DNA of 64,000 nt from CAZFOB01 sp964520325 (lineage in GTDB: Bacteria; Actinomycetota; JAICYB01). Every line of letters begins with the position of its first letter. Positions within the stretch are counted from its first letter, which is position 1. Made by a program: the position numbers and the translations under genes. Under the pieces are notes generated by a model, which worked only from the letters and a program-made list of their open reading frames with translations, ran no database searches and was not told the origin of the DNA. Positions 39,345 through 47,421 of the stretch are shown piece after piece. The stretch covers positions 62,001-126,000 of the forward strand of contig CAZFOB010000004.1 in NCBI GenBank assembly GCA_964520325.1, in the 5' to 3' direction.

Positions 39345-40223
39345 ATGGGCCGAAGGGCGCTTGTCGGCGTGTTCATCGGTTTGCTCCTCATCGGGGCATG
39401 CGGCCGAGAGGGCGGACTCCAAGGAGGTCCGTGGTCCGTCCCGAAGGTGGAGGAGGACGGTCCGAGTCCTGCCGAGCCACGAGTGTTCCGAGCGCGCAAC
39501 GGACCTGTTTCGCTCTTGGTCAGCTTCTTCCCGTCGTATCCGTTCGTCGGACAAACCGTTCGCTTCGACATCTCGATGCGCTACGGCTCGGCTAAGCAAC
39601 GACCGGGACTCTTCACCTACGACCTATCGATCGACGAGCGCGCAACGGAACGCAAGAAGGCCGGATGTGCTGGTCCTCTGGGATCGCGCTATCCCGCAGG
39701 CACCGGGTTTCGCGACCACGAGACTCGAAGGATCAAGTTCGTGCGGCCCGGTCCGCATCGCTTCAGGTTGAGCGCTACGCCGTCGTGCTTCCCCGACCAA
39801 CGGACCGCAACGATGGACGAGGACGTCCTCGTCCACGCAATGCCGCCGGGAACCGAGTCGCTCAAGTGGTCGAACCGGAACCGGCGGATGTCCGCTCGCG
39901 TCGCTGTAATGCCGGCGCATCCGCGTGTGGGAGATCTCGTCCGGTTCGTGTGGAGGTTGTCATACGACGGTGGTCCGAGGCTTCGCGGCGGCTCCTTTGC
40001 TGGTGGGTACCGGATCGAGGGCGGACCCGGCAGGAGCGGCGGCCCGGGCTGCAGTGGCATCAGTGGACCCGAAGAGATCGGCTCGTTCTCGACGGCGGAG
40101 TCGGTGACATGGGCCTTCGGCAAGCCTGGTCGCTATCGATTCGAGCTTTCGGGATTCCCCGGCTGCGCCCGGTACACAGGCACGGCGCGGATCGACGAAG
40201 AGGTCGTCGTCAGCGCGTCGTAG
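39345..40223 (+). CDS. Lipoprotein with two similar extracytoplasmic domains
   Basis: 292 residues. Signal MGRRALVGVFIGLLLIGAC has lipobox LIGAC (Cys19). Two halves resemble each other: the first (about 50-165) has VSLLVSFFPSYPFVGQTVRFDISMRY, a CAGPLG loop and FVRPGPHRFRLSATPSC; the second (about 178-290) has ARVAVMPAHPRVGDLVRFVWRLSY, a CSGISG loop and FGKPGRYRFELSGFPGC. Each looks like an Ig/PKD-type beta sandwich with one disulphide. Role at the cell surface unknown. Confidence 0.8.
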   Translation: MGRRALVGVFIGLLLIGACGREGGLQGGPWSVPKVEEDGPSPAEPRVFRARNGPVSLLVSFFPSYPFVGQTVRFDISMRYGSAKQRPGLFTYDLSIDERATERKKAGCAGPLGSRYPAGTGFRDHETRRIKFVRPGPHRFRLSATPSCFPDQRTATMDEDVLVHAMPPGTESLKWSNRNRRMSARVAVMPAHPRVGDLVRFVWRLSYDGGPRLRGGSFAGGYRIEGGPGRSGGPGCSGISGPEEIGSFSTAESVTWAFGKPGRYRFELSGFPGCARYTGTARIDEEVVVSAS

Positions 40224-40249
40224 TCGTCGGATGGTAGACAAGACCCCCG

Positions 40250-41236
40250 ATGACCCTGCTCGAAGACGTCTCGTCCCGCTCGTTCGCTACGGGTGAAGCA
40301 CTGTCGCCAGAAGAAGCGCTCCGGATCCTCGAGCTCCCGGACGCCGAGGTACCGGCGCTGGTTTGTCTCGCGCACCAGGTTCGCCTCGACAATGCGGGGG
40401 CCGAGGTCGAGGTGGAGTCGATCATCTCGGCCAAGACCGGCGGGTGTCCCGAGGACTGCTCGTTCTGCTCGCAGTCACGTCATTGGCCGACGCCGGTTCG
40501 TCCGGAGCCGTTCATCGACATCCCGCCGCTGGTTGACGCGGCCAAGCGCGCGCAGGAGCAAGGGGCGACGGAGTTCTGCATCGTGCTGGCCGTCCGGGGG
40601 CCGGACGAGAAGATCATGAAGCAGGTGCTCGCCGCGGTCGACGCGCTGCACGCCAATACCGAGATGCACGTCGCAGCCTCCCTCGGCATCCTCACGCGCG
40701 AGCAAGGTGTCGAGCTCAAGGCGGCCGGCGTCCGCCGTTACAACCACAACCTCGAGACCGCGCGATCGCATTTCGGCAAGATCGTGACCACGCATACGTG
40801 GGAGGAGCGGTGGGAGACGTGCCAGCTCGTCTTGGAGCTCGGGATGGAGCTGTGCTGCGGGGGCATCTTCGGCATGGGGGAGACCAAGGCCCAGCGCGTC
40901 GAGTTCGCGTTCGAGCTCAAGAAGCTCGGCCCCCGCGAGATCCCGATGAACTTTCTCAACCCGCGTCCGGGCACGCCACTCGCCGACCAGTCACTCGTCG
41001 CACCGTTCGATGCGATCCGCACGATCGCTCTCTTCCGGCTCCTCTTCCCGGACATCGTTCTGCGCTACGCCGGCGGACGCGAAGTGACGCTGCGAGAACT
41101 CCAGAGTCTCGGCATGCTCGCCGGCATCAACGGCATCATCATCGGCAATTACCTCACGACGCTCGGACGTTCGGCTGAAGAGGATCTGACGATGCTGTCC
41201 GATCTCAAGATGCCGCTGAAGAGTCTGGGAATCTGA
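40250..41236 (+). CDS. bioB: Biotin synthase
   Basis: 328 residues, radical-SAM enzyme that inserts sulfur into dethiobiotin. The SAM cluster motif is CPEDCSFC (Cys66, Cys70, Cys73); NHNLETA, GGIFGMGET and NPRPGTPL are conserved landmarks. The family Arg/Cys residues for the second cluster are expected in the barrel. It is followed, with overlap, by bsaP, the small Fe-S protein that actinobacterial BioB depends on. A TAGACA hexamer lies 9 bases upstream of the ATG. Confidence 0.97.
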   Translation: MTLLEDVSSRSFATGEALSPEEALRILELPDAEVPALVCLAHQVRLDNAGAEVEVESIISAKTGGCPEDCSFCSQSRHWPTPVRPEPFIDIPPLVDAAKRAQEQGATEFCIVLAVRGPDEKIMKQVLAAVDALHANTEMHVAASLGILTREQGVELKAAGVRRYNHNLETARSHFGKIVTTHTWEERWETCQLVLELGMELCCGGIFGMGETKAQRVEFAFELKKLGPREIPMNFLNPRPGTPLADQSLVAPFDAIRTIALFRLLFPDIVLRYAGGREVTLRELQSLGMLAGINGIIIGNYLTTLGRSAEEDLTMLSDLKMPLKSLGI

Positions 41237-41415
41237 CGTTCTGCGAGCACTGCGGTCGCCCCATGAGCGAAGCGAAGCACGCCACCTGCCGGCTCGACCC
41301 ACCGCGTTTCTGCAAGCGATGTGGACGGCGCCTCAAGGTGCAGGTCTTCCCCGACCGCTACGACGCGCGCTGCATCGTGTGTGAGACGGAACCTCCGAGC
41401 TCGGATATAGGATGA
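41233..41415 (+). CDS. bsaP: Biotin synthase auxiliary protein BsaP, with CTG start
   Basis: 60 residues with seven cysteines: FCEHCGRP (4, 7), Cys19, FCKRCGRRL (27, 30) and CIVC (47, 50). The order matches BsaP (Rv1590 type), a Fe-S protein needed for biotin synthase activity in mycobacteria and encoded next to bioB. Too short for standard calling because no ATG/GTG/TTG precedes the first CxxC: the frame begins with CTG 41233, overlapping the bioB stop as CTGA. The internal ATG (residue 11) would lose two cysteines. Confidence 0.8.
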   Translation: MTFCEHCGRPMSEAKHATCRLDPPRFCKRCGRRLKVQVFPDRYDARCIVCETEPPSSDIG

Positions 41416-41423
41416 CGGCCGTC

Positions 41424-41463
41424 GCTCGGGGGTTCGGGGGTGCCCCCCGGCTCGGGGGTTCGG
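41424..41463. repeat. GC-rich direct repeat with hairpin, related to 15184-15232
   Basis: GCTCGGGGGTTCGG occurs at 41424-41437 and 41450-41463, separated by a block that includes GGGGG-TG-CCCCC (hairpin at 41436-41447). The core resembles the unit near 15190. It sits exactly at the point where a Mce-like gene loses its 5' part. Confidence 0.7.
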
Positions 41464-41464
41464 C

Positions 41465-41800
41465 CTGCAGCGACTCCTCGAGTCGGGGGCCGAGTATCTG
41501 CCGGACCTGTCCGGCTTGGTGGCGGCCCGCAAGACCGAGATCGACGCAACGCTCAAGTACCTGGCTGAAACCACGCGGATCTCGTTCGAGAACCTCGAGA
41601 GCCTCGCCGACACCCTCGACTGGCTCCCGCTCTTGCTCGACACCCTCGTGCAGTCCTACGACGCGAGCACCAACCGGTTCCGTTTCGGCCAGATCCTCGC
41701 GGAGAACCGCGCTCCGCCGTGCAGCTACGGCACGCCACGACGGACGGTCGACGCGGTGGGCAATGCGTCGTACCAACCCATACTCGACTTCGGCTGCTAG
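41465..41800 (+). pseudogene. C-terminal fragment of an Mce/MlaD-like protein
   Basis: The frame reads LQRLLESGAEYLPDLSG, a helical stretch LKYLAETTRISFENLESLADTLDW, then LLLDTLVQSYDASTN, FRFGQILAENRAPPC and a stop after DFGC. The helical repeat with a final LRFGQ-like segment resembles the tail of Mce proteins; the MlaD beta-barrel domain and membrane anchor are missing. It begins inside a GC-rich repeat. Two Mce-associated protein genes follow at once, which supports the reading. Possible starts are CTG 41465 or TTG 41516. Confidence 0.5.
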
Positions 41801-41809
41801 ACAAGGTCC

Positions 41810-42592
41810 ATGACAGAAGACCAGGACAAGACCCAGCCGGCACCGCCCGCACCCGAGCAACCGCCGGCACCCGAGCAACCGTCCTCACCCGAGCAAGCGC
41901 CCGAGCAGGACGAGCCGGGGCAGAACCCGACCGAGACCCAAGAGTCTGCGCAGACCATCCCCGTGGAGGACGTCGTCGCGGCCGCCATCTCGGTTACCGG
42001 AGCGCCGGAGATCGACGAGCTTGACGAACAGCCTCCGTCTGACGATCCTCCGTCCGACGATCCTCCGGCCGACGATCGATTGGTGCCTGTGCTCATCGTT
42101 TCGACGGTCGTTCTGCTCGTCACCACCGTCTTGTTCGGCCTGATGGCGTTCGCGCCCGGAATCGCGCCGATCAAGTCGAGTGCCACGAGGCTCGCGATCA
42201 AAGCCCAAGAGGAACAGGACATCACTGCCGTCGCGCGGCGGTTCGCGAAGAATTTCCTCACGATCAGTTATCGAACGATCGACGCCGACGTCAAACGCGT
42301 GACCTCCGACGCTACCGGCAAGTTCAAAGACCAGCTCACGCAGGAGCTCGAACTTTCCAAAGCCGAGTTCGTCGACGTGAAGGCCACGTCGACGGGACGG
42401 GTGACCGAGAGCATCACCCTGCGCCACCAGGGCGATGCCGCACTCGTCCGGGCTGTGGTCAACCATACGATCTCCGACTCCAAGCGGAAGGAGGAGTCGC
42501 GCGTCCAAGTACTGGACGTCGCGCTTGTCAAGACCTCAGACGGATGGAAGGTGGAGAACGTCGAGCAACTGGGGGCAGAAGGAACCCAGTGA
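41810..42592 (+). CDS. Mce-associated membrane protein
   Basis: 260 residues: a long acidic, Pro/Gln/Glu-rich cytoplasmic start (residues 1-85, with three DDPPSDD-type repeats), one membrane helix (VPVLIVSTVVLLVTTVLFGLMAF) and an extracytoplasmic SnoaL-like domain (ITAVARRFAKNFLTISYRTIDADVKRVTSDATGKFKDQL, ending DVALVKTSDGWKVENVEQL). This is the layout of proteins that stabilise Mce lipid-uptake complexes. A TAGACA hexamer lies 6 bases before the ATG. A paralogue follows. Confidence 0.78.
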   Translation: MTEDQDKTQPAPPAPEQPPAPEQPSSPEQAPEQDEPGQNPTETQESAQTIPVEDVVAAAISVTGAPEIDELDEQPPSDDPPSDDPPADDRLVPVLIVSTVVLLVTTVLFGLMAFAPGIAPIKSSATRLAIKAQEEQDITAVARRFAKNFLTISYRTIDADVKRVTSDATGKFKDQLTQELELSKAEFVDVKATSTGRVTESITLRHQGDAALVRAVVNHTISDSKRKEESRVQVLDVALVKTSDGWKVENVEQLGAEGTQ

Positions 42593-42705
42593 TCGCAGTG
42601 TTGGCTCTGATAGAGTCCACGTCGTCCACCGGATGGATGTGTCTGCCGGTAGTCAAAGAGAGGTGGAGTTGATGCTGCACGACGTCGCTTCTACCAACCC
42701 TGCTC

Positions 42706-43749
42706 ATGAGTGATCTCGGCGGCGAGGGCGATCGTCCGGCGGCGACGTCTGGCGGCGATAGGCCCGTGAAGTGTCCGTCCTGCGGGACGGGTAACCGCGC
42801 AGACGCGCGCTGGTGCTCGAACTGCGCACAGCCTCTTGGGCAGACCGCGAGCAGCGCCGCCACCAGCGGGACGCCTTCTCAAACGACTACCCCAGCCCCT
42901 ACAGCGCCGGCGCCGATCCCCACACCAACGCCAACCACCCCGGTCTCCACCCCGACTCCGGTCTCCACCCCGACGCCGGCTCCCACCCCGACGCCGCCGG
43001 CCCCAACCCCGATGCCGCCGGCCCCTTCCTCAACGCCTGTCAGCCGGCCGATCGCACCTGCGGCGCCGACCGCCTCGACGCCAGTCGCCACACCGTTATC
43101 ACCACCGACCATGCCGGTAGCGCGGCCTTCACCCCCGTCCCCGGCTCCGCGTCCGGCGGCCCCAACACCCGCGCCGCCGGCGCCCGCGCGCCCAGTGACT
43201 CCTCGAGCCACAACGGGACGTCCGAACGTCAACCCGATCCTCGCACTCGCCACGGTGGTTCTTCTGATCACCACGATCCTGTTCGCGCTCATGGCGTTCG
43301 CACCGTCAAGTGCGCCGATCAAGACCGAGAACACCCGTCGGGCCGCGCTGGGTGGCAGCGAACAGGAGATCAAGGACGTCGCAACGCGCTTCACCGAGAA
43401 CCTGCTCAGCTACAAGGCGGCCACGATCGACGATGACATCCGTAGCGCATTGGCCGATGCGACGACTGAGTTCCAGACACGTCCACTCGCCGCGTTCGGC
43501 GGCAGCGATATCAACCAGGTGAAAGCCGAAGTGAAGTCCGGACAGGCCTCGAGCTCGGTGGACGTCAAGGGCACAGCGATCACCTCCCGTGACGACGACA
43601 CGGCCAGCGCACTCGTGGTCACGTACCGCAAATTCGACAGCAATAAGCGGGCGCCGACCGAAGGCCTGCTCGTTGTCGAGCTGACGATGGTAAACACCGG
43701 CGACGGCTGGAAGATCGACAACGCGGCAAGCCCGGCCTCGGCCAGCTAG
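42706..43749 (+). CDS. Zinc-ribbon protein with Pro/Thr stalk and Mce-associated-like domain
   Basis: 347 residues. An N-terminal zinc ribbon (CPSCGTGNRADARWCSNCAQPL) is followed by about 120 residues of Pro/Thr/Ala repeats, a membrane helix (NPILALATVVLLITTILFALMAFAPSSAPIK) nearly identical to that of the previous protein, and an outer domain IKDVATRFTENLLSYKAATIDDDIRSALADATTEF ending VELTMVNTGDGWKID. Clearly a paralogue of the gene before it with a different cytoplasmic part. The combination of zinc ribbon and Mce-associated domain is unusual. Confidence 0.78.
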   Translation: MSDLGGEGDRPAATSGGDRPVKCPSCGTGNRADARWCSNCAQPLGQTASSAATSGTPSQTTTPAPTAPAPIPTPTPTTPVSTPTPVSTPTPAPTPTPPAPTPMPPAPSSTPVSRPIAPAAPTASTPVATPLSPPTMPVARPSPPSPAPRPAAPTPAPPAPARPVTPRATTGRPNVNPILALATVVLLITTILFALMAFAPSSAPIKTENTRRAALGGSEQEIKDVATRFTENLLSYKAATIDDDIRSALADATTEFQTRPLAAFGGSDINQVKAEVKSGQASSSVDVKGTAITSRDDDTASALVVTYRKFDSNKRAPTEGLLVVELTMVNTGDGWKIDNAASPASAS

Positions 43750-43837
43750 ATCGACACTCCGGCGCGCAACCGCTGTCGCGCTCGGTATCGCGTTCGCGCT
43801 CGGCATCGCGCCCACGGTACTGGCCAAGAGCTACACG

Positions 43838-45706
43838 TTGCCGGCGGCTACCGTCGACATCAGGGTAGCCAAGGACGGATCGGTCTTCGTCGACGAGCGG
43901 ATCGTGTTCAGCTACGACGGCAGCTTCGAAGGGGCCTATCGCGACATCCCGTCCCGGTTCGGCGAACGCGTCGACCCATCGTCGGTGCTGGTGTCGGAGG
44001 GCGGGCGAGAGTATGCGCCGGGGGGCTCGCTGACGCTCGGGGAGTCGGGGCCGCCCGAGACGTTCGCGGTCGGTTCGCACCAAGGCGGTACGCGGATCGT
44101 CTGGCGTTATCGCGTGACCGACGACGTGCGCACGTTCACCATCTCGTACCGGATGACCGGACTCGTGAAGCTCTACAAGGACATCGCGGAGCTCAACTTC
44201 CGGGTATGGGGCGACCAATGGACGACAGGCCTCGACCGCTTGGCGGCGACGGTCACCCTTCCCAGACCCGTCGACGAAACGCTCGCCGACAAGCTTCGAG
44301 TGTGGGGTCATCCGCGCGACGTCTCCGGCAGTGTCGCCCGCAGTCAGACGTTGGATGTGGTGAGCCTTCAGGCTTCAAACATCCCCGCGCAGCGTTGGGT
44401 TGAACTGCGAATGGTGTTCCCGCCCGAGGTCCTCAAGTCGACGAAGGGAGCCGATCCGCAGCCCATCGATGATCGGGGAGCACCGTTCGTCGATGCCGGA
44501 CGCGGCAACGAGGACTCGTTCCAGCGCATCCTCATCGAGGAGAACGCACTCGACGAAGACGCCGCGCGCGGAGCGGAACGATCGGCGCGCATCCTCCGCA
44601 ACCTCTGGTGGATCATCCCGATGGCCGGGATCGTGCTCGTCGTGCCGGCGGTGCTGATCTTCCTGATGCTCGTGTCGCGCTACGGACGCGACAGGAAGAC
44701 GAGCGATATCCAGTACGTGCGCGAGCCACCGTCCGTCGACTCACCGGCTGTGGTCGGCGCGCTCGTCCGCGAAGGCGGAGCGATCGGCCCCCAGGAGTTC
44801 CTGGCGACGATCTTCGATCTGATCCGCAAGAAGTACTGGAGTGCCGAGCACGAGACCGTCACGAAGAGCACGTGGCTCGGGATGCGTTCGGAGACGTTCA
44901 GCGACCTGCGCGTGAAGAAAACAGAGCGCAGCCCCGACGACCTCACAGCGTGGGATCGCAAGGTCTACGACTCGATCAACGACTGGCTCCCCGACGATGG
45001 CGAGCTCGTGTCGAACTTCGGCAAGGAGCTCAAGGACCGCGCGACGAGCTTCTACGGTGAGTTCACGAGCTGGAAGGCAAAAGTTGCGGGTGAGCTCGCA
45101 AGTCGCAAATGGATCGACAAACGCGGACGCTTCCTGTGGATGGGTGGGATAGCGATCTTCTTCGTGCTTTTCGTCCTGGGGTTCGCCGTCGGCATGTTCG
45201 AAGCACGAACGCCGGGGACCGTGCCCATCGCCGGTATCGGCATCGCGATACCGGGAGCGACCAACGCGATCGTGCTGCTCCTGCTCGGCCTGATCATGCC
45301 TCGCTCGCTCACGCGGCGATCCGGCACGGGGGCCGAGCTCAACGAGAGCTGGAACGGCCTGCGTCGCTACCTCGAGGACTTCTCGGCGATGAAGGACGCC
45401 CCGCCAGCTTCTGTGGCGTTGTGGGAGCAGCTTCTCGTCTACGGGATCGTGCTCGGAGTCGCGGACAAAGTGCTCCAGGCCGCGCAGATCGCCGCGCCCG
45501 CGGAGCTGGCGACGCAGAGCAATCTGTACTGGATGGACGGCAACGGCGTGGGTGGCGGACTCACGCACTTCTATCTCGGTAGTTTGATGTCGGACATCGG
45601 ACGCGCGGTTTCTTCCGGCGCCCCGGCGTCGTCCTCCGGATTCGGAGGCGGCTTCTCGGGCGGCGGCGGAGGCGGCGGAGGCGGTGGTGGAGGAGGTGCG
45701 TGGTGA
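43838..45706 (+). CDS. DUF2207 membrane protein; signal peptide encoded upstream without start codon
   Basis: 622 residues from TTG 43838: a DUF2207 outer domain (IRVAKDGSVFVDERIVFSY, TFTISYRMTGLVKLYKDIAELNFRVWG), a helix (WWIIPMAGIVLVVPAVLIFLMLV), a large cytoplasmic part with two more helices near 45140-45300, and a Gly-rich tail. The same frame continues upstream to 43756 as RATAVALGIAFALGIAPTVLA, a perfect signal peptide, but between the stop at 43681-43683 and the TTG there is no ATG, GTG or TTG. Start therefore uncertain. Partner LemA gene overlaps its end. Confidence 0.8.
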   Translation: MPAATVDIRVAKDGSVFVDERIVFSYDGSFEGAYRDIPSRFGERVDPSSVLVSEGGREYAPGGSLTLGESGPPETFAVGSHQGGTRIVWRYRVTDDVRTFTISYRMTGLVKLYKDIAELNFRVWGDQWTTGLDRLAATVTLPRPVDETLADKLRVWGHPRDVSGSVARSQTLDVVSLQASNIPAQRWVELRMVFPPEVLKSTKGADPQPIDDRGAPFVDAGRGNEDSFQRILIEENALDEDAARGAERSARILRNLWWIIPMAGIVLVVPAVLIFLMLVSRYGRDRKTSDIQYVREPPSVDSPAVVGALVREGGAIGPQEFLATIFDLIRKKYWSAEHETVTKSTWLGMRSETFSDLRVKKTERSPDDLTAWDRKVYDSINDWLPDDGELVSNFGKELKDRATSFYGEFTSWKAKVAGELASRKWIDKRGRFLWMGGIAIFFVLFVLGFAVGMFEARTPGTVPIAGIGIAIPGATNAIVLLLLGLIMPRSLTRRSGTGAELNESWNGLRRYLEDFSAMKDAPPASVALWEQLLVYGIVLGVADKVLQAAQIAAPAELATQSNLYWMDGNGVGGGLTHFYLGSLMSDIGRAVSSGAPASSSGFGGGFSGGGGGGGGGGGGGAW

Positions 45707-46338
45707 TTCCGATCCTGGTGATCGTCGGCGTAGTCGTCGTGTTGTTGGTATTCGTCATCTCGCTGTACAACCGCTTCGTTCAGCTGCGCAATCGCATCGA
45801 CAACGCGTGGGCACAGGTCGATGTTCAGCTCAAGCGTCGGTACGACCTGATCCCGAATCTCGTCGAGTCGGTGAAGGGCTACGCCGGACACGAGCGCGAG
45901 ACCTTCGAGTCGGTGACGCTTGCTCGTGCAGCCGCGTCCAACGCGCGGACCGTCGAAGAGCAGGCGCAAGCCGAGAACATGCTGACCAGCGCGCTGCGCC
46001 AGCTTTTCGCAGTGGCCGAGGCGTATCCCGAGCTCCGTGCAACGGAGCAGTTCCAGCAGCTCCAGTCCGAGCTCAGCCAGACGGAAGGGCTCATCGCGAC
46101 GTCCCGCCAGATCTACAACGACACGGTGCTCAACTACAACAACGCGACCCAGGTCTTCCCCGGGATGCTCGTCGCGCGGCCGTTCGGATTTTCGGCGCGT
46201 CCGTTCTTCGAAGCGGAGGAAGTATCGCGCTACGCACCGCAAGTCGACTTCCGGGACATGCCGGGCCGGGAGCCCGGCCCACCGCCCGCACCACCGGTCC
46301 CACCGCCCGCACCCCCACCTGCTCCGCCGCAGACATAA
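45703..46338 (+). CDS. LemA-family protein
   Basis: 211 residues. N-terminal helix IPILVIVGVVVVLLVFVISLYN, then NRIDNAWAQVDVQLKRRYDLIPNLVESVKGY, the hallmark of LemA, and a four-helix bundle. The last 35 residues are an unusual Pro-rich tail (PPAPPVPPPAP type) beyond the usual end. GTG 45703 overlaps the DUF2207 stop by 4 bases. LemA and DUF2207 proteins are often paired at the membrane; their role is unclear. Confidence 0.93.
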   Translation: MIPILVIVGVVVVLLVFVISLYNRFVQLRNRIDNAWAQVDVQLKRRYDLIPNLVESVKGYAGHERETFESVTLARAAASNARTVEEQAQAENMLTSALRQLFAVAEAYPELRATEQFQQLQSELSQTEGLIATSRQIYNDTVLNYNNATQVFPGMLVARPFGFSARPFFEAEEVSRYAPQVDFRDMPGREPGPPPAPPVPPPAPPPAPPQT

Positions 46339-46390
46339 GGGCGCGCAAGACTGCGCTGTCCTTCCGTCGTTTCGTGAGTGTTCTCTCGTG

Positions 46391-47404
46391 GTGAGGCATG
46401 AGGGGAGTGAGCAGGCGATCGTTTCGGCCTCGCCCGACTTCCTTGGGGAGGCCCTCAGGGAGCTGCGGGGCGTCAAGCCACGCGAGCTTCTCGGCCCTGG
46501 TGTCGAGCTCGTCGACGTCGCCGGGGGTTTTTCGGCTTGGGCGGCCAAGCTCGTCGAGCGGCCACCGATCTTCGTCCGCCACGTCAGTCCGGTGTACGCA
46601 ACGGCATCGCTCGCGGACGGACTCGACGAGCTGCGCGATCGCGTCGGCGGTCTCCTCGATCGCTTCGAGCCGGACGCAACGTTTGCGGCGCAGGTGCAGC
46701 TGCTCGACTCGACCAACGCCGGGCGTCATCAGGTGCGCGCCGCTGCTCACGACGTCATCACGCAGGCCCTCGGCATCGAGGTCAGCATCCCTTCCCCGGC
46801 GCAGGTGCTCTCGATCGTCGTGGCGAGCGAACGCACCTATCTCGGCGTCTCCCCGGTGCATCTCAACCTGTCGAGCTGGCCCGGCGGGATGCGACGATAC
46901 GCGCGTGAGCCCGGTCAGGTTTCTCGCTCCGAGTTCAAGCTCCTCGAAGCGCTCGAGATCTTCGACATCGTTCTTGTGCCGGGCAGCGACTCGCTCGATC
47001 TCGGCGCCTCGCCGGGCGGATGGACGCGCGTGCTCGCAGAGCGCGATGTGCGCGTGGCGGCGATCGATCCCGCAGAGCTGCATCCGTCGATGGAGGCTCA
47101 CCGCAACGTCGTTCACTACCGTACCCACGTTCAAGACCTGGTGAAGCTCCGCGACCTTCCTGCGTTCTCGTTCGTCGGTAACGACATGCGCATGGACGCC
47201 CGCGACTCGGCACGGCTGCTGGTCGGTATCAAACACATGCTCTCACCGCACGGCCACGGAGTGATGACGCTCAAGCTTCCGACAGCCAAGGCTGTCGGGG
47301 CGCTTCGTCGATCTCTAGAGATCCTGCGCGAGGGCTACCACATCGCCGGCGTCCGTCAGCTGTTCCACAACCGGAACGAAGTGACCGTCCACGTGACCTG
47401 GTAG
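46391..47404 (+). CDS. RlmM-like 2'-O-ribose rRNA methyltransferase (THUMP + FtsJ fold)
   Basis: 337 residues. The C-terminal FtsJ-type domain has SAM motif LDLGASPGGWTRVL and the catalytic tetrad K-D-K-E as Lys183 (SEFKLLEAL), Asp265 (GNDMRMD), Lys295 (MTLKLP) and Glu330 (NRNEVTVHVTW). The N-terminal half is a THUMP-like RNA-binding region with ferredoxin-like strands. By analogy with E. coli RlmM it would methylate a 23S rRNA ribose. GTG 46391 used; GTG 46388 adjacent. Confidence 0.88.
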   Translation: MRHEGSEQAIVSASPDFLGEALRELRGVKPRELLGPGVELVDVAGGFSAWAAKLVERPPIFVRHVSPVYATASLADGLDELRDRVGGLLDRFEPDATFAAQVQLLDSTNAGRHQVRAAAHDVITQALGIEVSIPSPAQVLSIVVASERTYLGVSPVHLNLSSWPGGMRRYAREPGQVSRSEFKLLEALEIFDIVLVPGSDSLDLGASPGGWTRVLAERDVRVAAIDPAELHPSMEAHRNVVHYRTHVQDLVKLRDLPAFSFVGNDMRMDARDSARLLVGIKHMLSPHGHGVMTLKLPTAKAVGALRRSLEILREGYHIAGVRQLFHNRNEVTVHVTW

Positions 47405-47421
47405 CCGCCCCCAAGGAGTCT

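Noticed and set aside
41412..41813. A 133-codon frame starting ATGA over the bsaP stop
   Set aside because: Arg/Ser/Thr-rich and meaningless, while another frame of the same bases gives the Mce-like helical sequence that ends FRFGQ..CSYG.
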